Shown piece by piece: positions 14,181 to 16,120 of a stretch of 16,120 nucleotides of DNA. A program made the translations under genes and the position numbers. Each line of letters begins with the position of its first letter. Within the stretch, counting starts at the first letter, position 1. Below the pieces are notes generated by a model. The model saw only the letters and a list, made by a program, of their open reading frames with translations, did not search any database and was not told the origin of the DNA. The DNA comes from JBCBWG01 sp039186015 (GTDB taxonomy: Bacteria > Pseudomonadota > Alphaproteobacteria > Rhizobiales > Hyphomicrobiaceae): NCBI GenBank assembly GCA_039186015.1, contig JBCDAH010000116.1, positions 1 through 16,120 on the forward strand, read 5' to 3'.

Positions 14181-14513
14181 CTACGTCCTTTCCGGGATCA
14201 GTTCACCGGAGCGTTTTGCGAAGCGCACCTTCTTGCGGTCCTCGCCCTCGCCTTCAAATCGAAACCCGACACGCGTTGGCTTGCCGTCACCGGGATCTTC
14301 GTGCGCGAGGTTAGAAAGCTGGATCGGCGCCTCGCGAGAAATGATGCCACCCTGGGTCTGCGCCGTCTGGCGCGTATGCCTACGGACAATATTCACGCCA
14401 CGAACAATGGCACGGTTCTCACCCGGAATAACGCGAATGATTTCGCCCTGTTTGCCCTTGTCGCGGCCAGCGAGAACGACGACCCTGTCGCCCTTTCGAA
14501 ATTTTGACGCCAT
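14181..14513 (-). CDS. rplX: 50S ribosomal protein L24
   Basis: L24 is an early 50S assembly initiator. The KOW motif is in KFRKGDRVVVLAGRDKGKQG, followed by GVNIVRRHTRQTAQTQGGII and a C-terminal TRVGFRFEGEGEDRKKVRFA. ATG at 14513 shares its first base with the rplN stop (TGATG) and has GGAGG seven bases upstream. A GTG one codon earlier is too close to that site. The 110-residue length is normal. Translational coupling with rplN is likely. Confidence 0.98.
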   Translation of the reverse strand: MASKFRKGDRVVVLAGRDKGKQGEIIRVIPGENRAIVRGVNIVRRHTRQTAQTQGGIISREAPIQLSNLAHEDPGDGKPTRVGFRFEGEGEDRKKVRFAKRSGELIPERT

Positions 14514-14881
14514 CACAGCACCTCCGGTGCCAGCGAAATGATTTTCATATGGTTCTTGGCACGCAGCTCACGTGTCACCGGGCCAAAAATGCGCGTGCCG
14601 ATCGGTTCACCGGAATTGTTGATCAGGACCGCGGCGTTGCTGTCGAAGCGAATAATCGAGCCGTCGGGCCGCCGGACGCCTTTGGCGCTGCGCACGACAA
14701 TGGCTTTCATGACGGCGCCCTTCTTGACGCGGCCACGCGGGATCGCTTCCTGCACCGCAACAACGATGGTGTCGCCAATATGGGCGTAACGTCGTTTCGA
14801 TCCACCGATTACCTTGATGCACTTCACCCGACGGGCGCCGGAGTTGTCAGCGACCTCGAGGTTGGTTTGCATCTGGATCAT
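14513..14881 (-). CDS. rplN: 50S ribosomal protein L14
   Basis: L14 forms inter-subunit bridge B8 with 16S rRNA. The 122-residue length is exactly the family length. MIQMQTNLEVADNSGARRV, CIKVIGGSKRRYAHIGDTI and VRPRG-like PRGRVKKG are seen, with FDSNAAVLINNSGEPIGTRI and FGPVTRELR at the end. ATG at 14881 has GGAG eight bases upstream. In E. coli the spc promoter lies just upstream of rplN; here the 112-nt gap to rpsQ shows no convincing promoter. Confidence 0.98.
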   Translation of the reverse strand: MIQMQTNLEVADNSGARRVKCIKVIGGSKRRYAHIGDTIVVAVQEAIPRGRVKKGAVMKAIVVRSAKGVRRPDGSIIRFDSNAAVLINNSGEPIGTRIFGPVTRELRAKNHMKIISLAPEVL

Positions 14882-14993
14882 TTTACGGCTCCAGTGTCTT
14901 CAATTGTGCCCGCCAATCGGGGCGTTCTTCATTCATCAGCCCAACCGCAACGCGATTGGATGAAGCGGCAAGTGCAGTCTCGACTGTCGCTGG

Positions 14994-15233
14994 TTAATTG
15001 ATGCCGGCGCCAATGACCGTCCATCGCTTACTCTTCGAAATCGGCGCACATTCCTGGATGCGCACCATTTGGCCGACCTTGTAGGTGTTGGCCTCGTCGT
15101 GCGCGTGATACTTCTTCGAGCGACGAACCACCTTGCGAAACGCCGGATGCATGAAGCGGCGCTCGACTTCGACAACAACCGTCTTCTCACCTTTGTCCGA
15201 CACGACCGTGCCCTGCAGGATGCGCTTTGGCAT
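14994..15233 (-). CDS. rpsQ: 30S ribosomal protein S17
   Basis: S17 is a primary 16S-binding OB-fold protein. The 79 residues show LQGTVVSDKGEKTVVVEVER, then HPAFRKVVRRSKKYHAHDEA and VGQMVRIQECAPISKSKRW, the S17 signature region. ATG at 15233 has GGGAG eight bases upstream, and the rpmC stop codon adjoins that Shine-Dalgarno. The C-terminal tail is short, as in most Alphaproteobacteria. Confidence 0.98.
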   Translation of the reverse strand: MPKRILQGTVVSDKGEKTVVVEVERRFMHPAFRKVVRRSKKYHAHDEANTYKVGQMVRIQECAPISKSKRWTVIGAGIN

Positions 15234-15246
15234 CGTGCCTACTCCC

Positions 15247-15459
15247 TTAGCTCTGCTGTTCGCCCGCCGTGGCGCGTTTCTTTTCCTGAGAGATCGTCAA
15301 GATCCGCGCGATATCGCGGCGAACCTGACGAACACGCGATGTGTTGTCCAACTGACCGGACGCAGCCTGAAAGCGCAGATTGAACGCTTCCCGCTTCAGT
15401 TTGATCAGCTCGTCGTCTAGCTGATCGTCCGACAGCTCTCGAACCTCTTTCGCCTTCAT
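15247..15459 (-). CDS. rpmC: 50S ribosomal protein L29
   Basis: L29 lies at the polypeptide exit tunnel beside L23. The 70-residue product is a helical hairpin typical of the family: MKAKEVRELSDDQLDDELIK, LKREAFNLRFQAASGQLDN and RVRQVRRDIARILTI. Three in-frame starts exist. ATG 15459 has GGAG six bases upstream; ATG 15465 would abut it and GTG 15477 has none. The choice also matches the family N-terminus. Confidence 0.97.
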   Translation of the reverse strand: MKAKEVRELSDDQLDDELIKLKREAFNLRFQAASGQLDNTSRVRQVRRDIARILTISQEKKRATAGEQQS

Positions 15460-15498
15460 TGTCATCTCCAATCGCACAGGGCCGTTCGGCCTTGCGCG

Positions 15499-15912
15499 TC
15501 ATACACCAATCCGTGTTACGACCCGTGTCCGGATCGGCAGCTTTGCGGCACCAAGGCGTAACGCCTCGCGCGCGACGTCATCCGGAACGCCGTCCAGCTC
15601 GAACATGATGCGCCCGGGGTGGACGCGTGCGACCCACCGATCCGGCGAGCCCTTACCCTTACCCATGCGGACCTCGGCCGGCTTACTCGACACCGGCAAG
15701 TCCGGAAAGATGCGGATCCAAACGCGGCCGGCACGCTTCATATGTCGCGTTATGGCGCGACGCGCCGCCTCGATCTGGCGGGCTGTAATCCGCTCCGGCT
15801 CGACGGCTTTCAGACCATAGGAGCCGAAATTCAGCGTTGTGCCGCCTTTGGCTGCTCCGTGAATGCGCCCTTTGTGCATCTTCCGGAACTTGGATCTTTT
15901 CGGTTGCAGCAT
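15499..15912 (-). CDS. rplP: 50S ribosomal protein L16
   Basis: L16 positions A-site tRNA and helps form the peptidyl transferase centre. The 137 residues show MLQPKRSKFRKMHKGRIHG, FGSYGLKAVEPERITARQIE and RMGKGKGSPDRWVARVHPGR. Arg82 in RMGKGKG corresponds to the Arg hydroxylated in E. coli L16. ATG at 15912 has GAGG eight bases upstream. It follows rpsC by 81 nt, a gap with an inverted repeat. Confidence 0.98.
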   Translation of the reverse strand: MLQPKRSKFRKMHKGRIHGAAKGGTTLNFGSYGLKAVEPERITARQIEAARRAITRHMKRAGRVWIRIFPDLPVSSKPAEVRMGKGKGSPDRWVARVHPGRIMFELDGVPDDVAREALRLGAAKLPIRTRVVTRIGV

Positions 15913-15960
15913 GTTCCCAACCTCGAAGTCTCAACGCGCGATGTGTACCAATCAGGCGCC

Positions 15961-15992
15961 ACCGCACCGCGTTACGTAAAAAGCCGTGCGGT
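15961..15992 (-). other. Inverted repeat between rpsC and rplP
   Basis: ACCGCAC (15961-15967) and GTGCGGT (15986-15992) form a perfect seven-bp stem with an 18-base loop, immediately after the rpsC stop. The loop contains a run of five Ts on the transcribed strand but no run follows the stem. Confidence 0.35.
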
Positions 15993-15993
15993 C

Positions 15994-16120
15994 CTAACGG
16001 TCTCCGCCCGGCTGCGGCGACCGGCGACGGCCACCACGCTCCTGCATCTCGATTGCGCGACGTTCCGACGCCATCGGATCATGCTCCAGAATTTCACCCT
16101 TGAAGATCCAGACCTTCACA
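15994..16120 (-). CDS. rpsC: 30S ribosomal protein S3, C-terminal end only
   Basis: The 42 visible codons encode VKVWIFKGEILEHDP and then MASERRAIEMQERGGRRRSP, ending in GGDR and TAG. KVWIFKGE is the conserved end of the S3 C-terminal domain, followed by the usual basic tail. The start lies outside the window. Position immediately before rplP matches the S10 operon order. Confidence 0.96.
   Translation of the reverse strand, partial: VKVWIFKGEILEHDPMASERRAIEMQERGGRRRSPQPGGDR

Noticed and set aside
14882..14993. Possible spc promoter between rpsQ and rplN, where E. coli has one
   Set aside because: No -35/-10 pair with acceptable match and spacing was found; only weak inverted repeats.

Overview
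The window looks like a chromosomal segment of an alphaproteobacterium, probably Rhodospirillales-like and moderately GC-rich. Most of it (about 5.1-16.1 kb, minus strand) is the distal S10-spc-alpha ribosomal protein cluster. The taxonomic inference rests on gene order. adk directly follows secY. No rpmJ lies between secY and rpsM, and no rpsD lies between rpsK and rpoA. The protein sequences are of alphaproteobacterial type.

Layout, left to right. (1) 1-265 (minus): 5' part of a short-chain dehydrogenase/reductase, cut by the window edge. (2) 439-1326 (plus): an EamA/DMT-type membrane transporter, divergent from the SDR across a 173-bp gap that contains a dyad. (3) 1419-3194 (plus): a 591-residue multidomain protein of unknown function. 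It has a CxxC, a helical region resembling the Clp N-terminal domain, a disordered linker, a coiled coil and a C-terminal DUF4332/helix-hairpin-helix-like module. (4) 3218-3631 (minus): a DCC/DUF393 thiol-disulfide protein, convergent with gene 3. (5) 3706-5016 (minus): RarA/MgsA AAA+ ATPase. (6) 5125-7814 (minus): alpha-operon part, transcribed rpsM-rpsK-rpoA-rplQ, with a candidate promoter between adk and rpsM. (7) 8009-16120 (minus): in transcription order rpsC (3' end only)-rplP-rpmC-rpsQ-rplN-rplX-rplE-rpsN-rpsH-rplF-rplR-rpsE-rpmD-rplO-secY-adk.

The ribosomal genes supply 30S and 50S proteins, the RNA polymerase alpha subunit, the SecYEG channel and adenylate kinase, the usual co-regulated growth block. 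Spacing is tight (overlapping stop/start codons at secY-adk and rplN-rplX), but several gaps of 47-225 nt contain GC-rich inverted repeats with no U-tract. The 208-nt rpoA-rplQ gap is the most structured, with a terminator-like hairpin, a long-range 10-bp pairing and mutually exclusive stems.

Several starts differ from the longest reading frame: rpsM probably starts at TTG, rpsE at GTG, rarA at GTG, and rpoA, secY, rpsN, rpmC and rplX at internal ATGs with good Shine-Dalgarno sequences. No tRNA, rRNA, CRISPR, insertion sequence or phage gene was seen, and no stretch over 300 bases lacks a gene. I see no convincing new defence or mobile system. The least explained items are the 591-residue protein and the intercistronic RNA structures.
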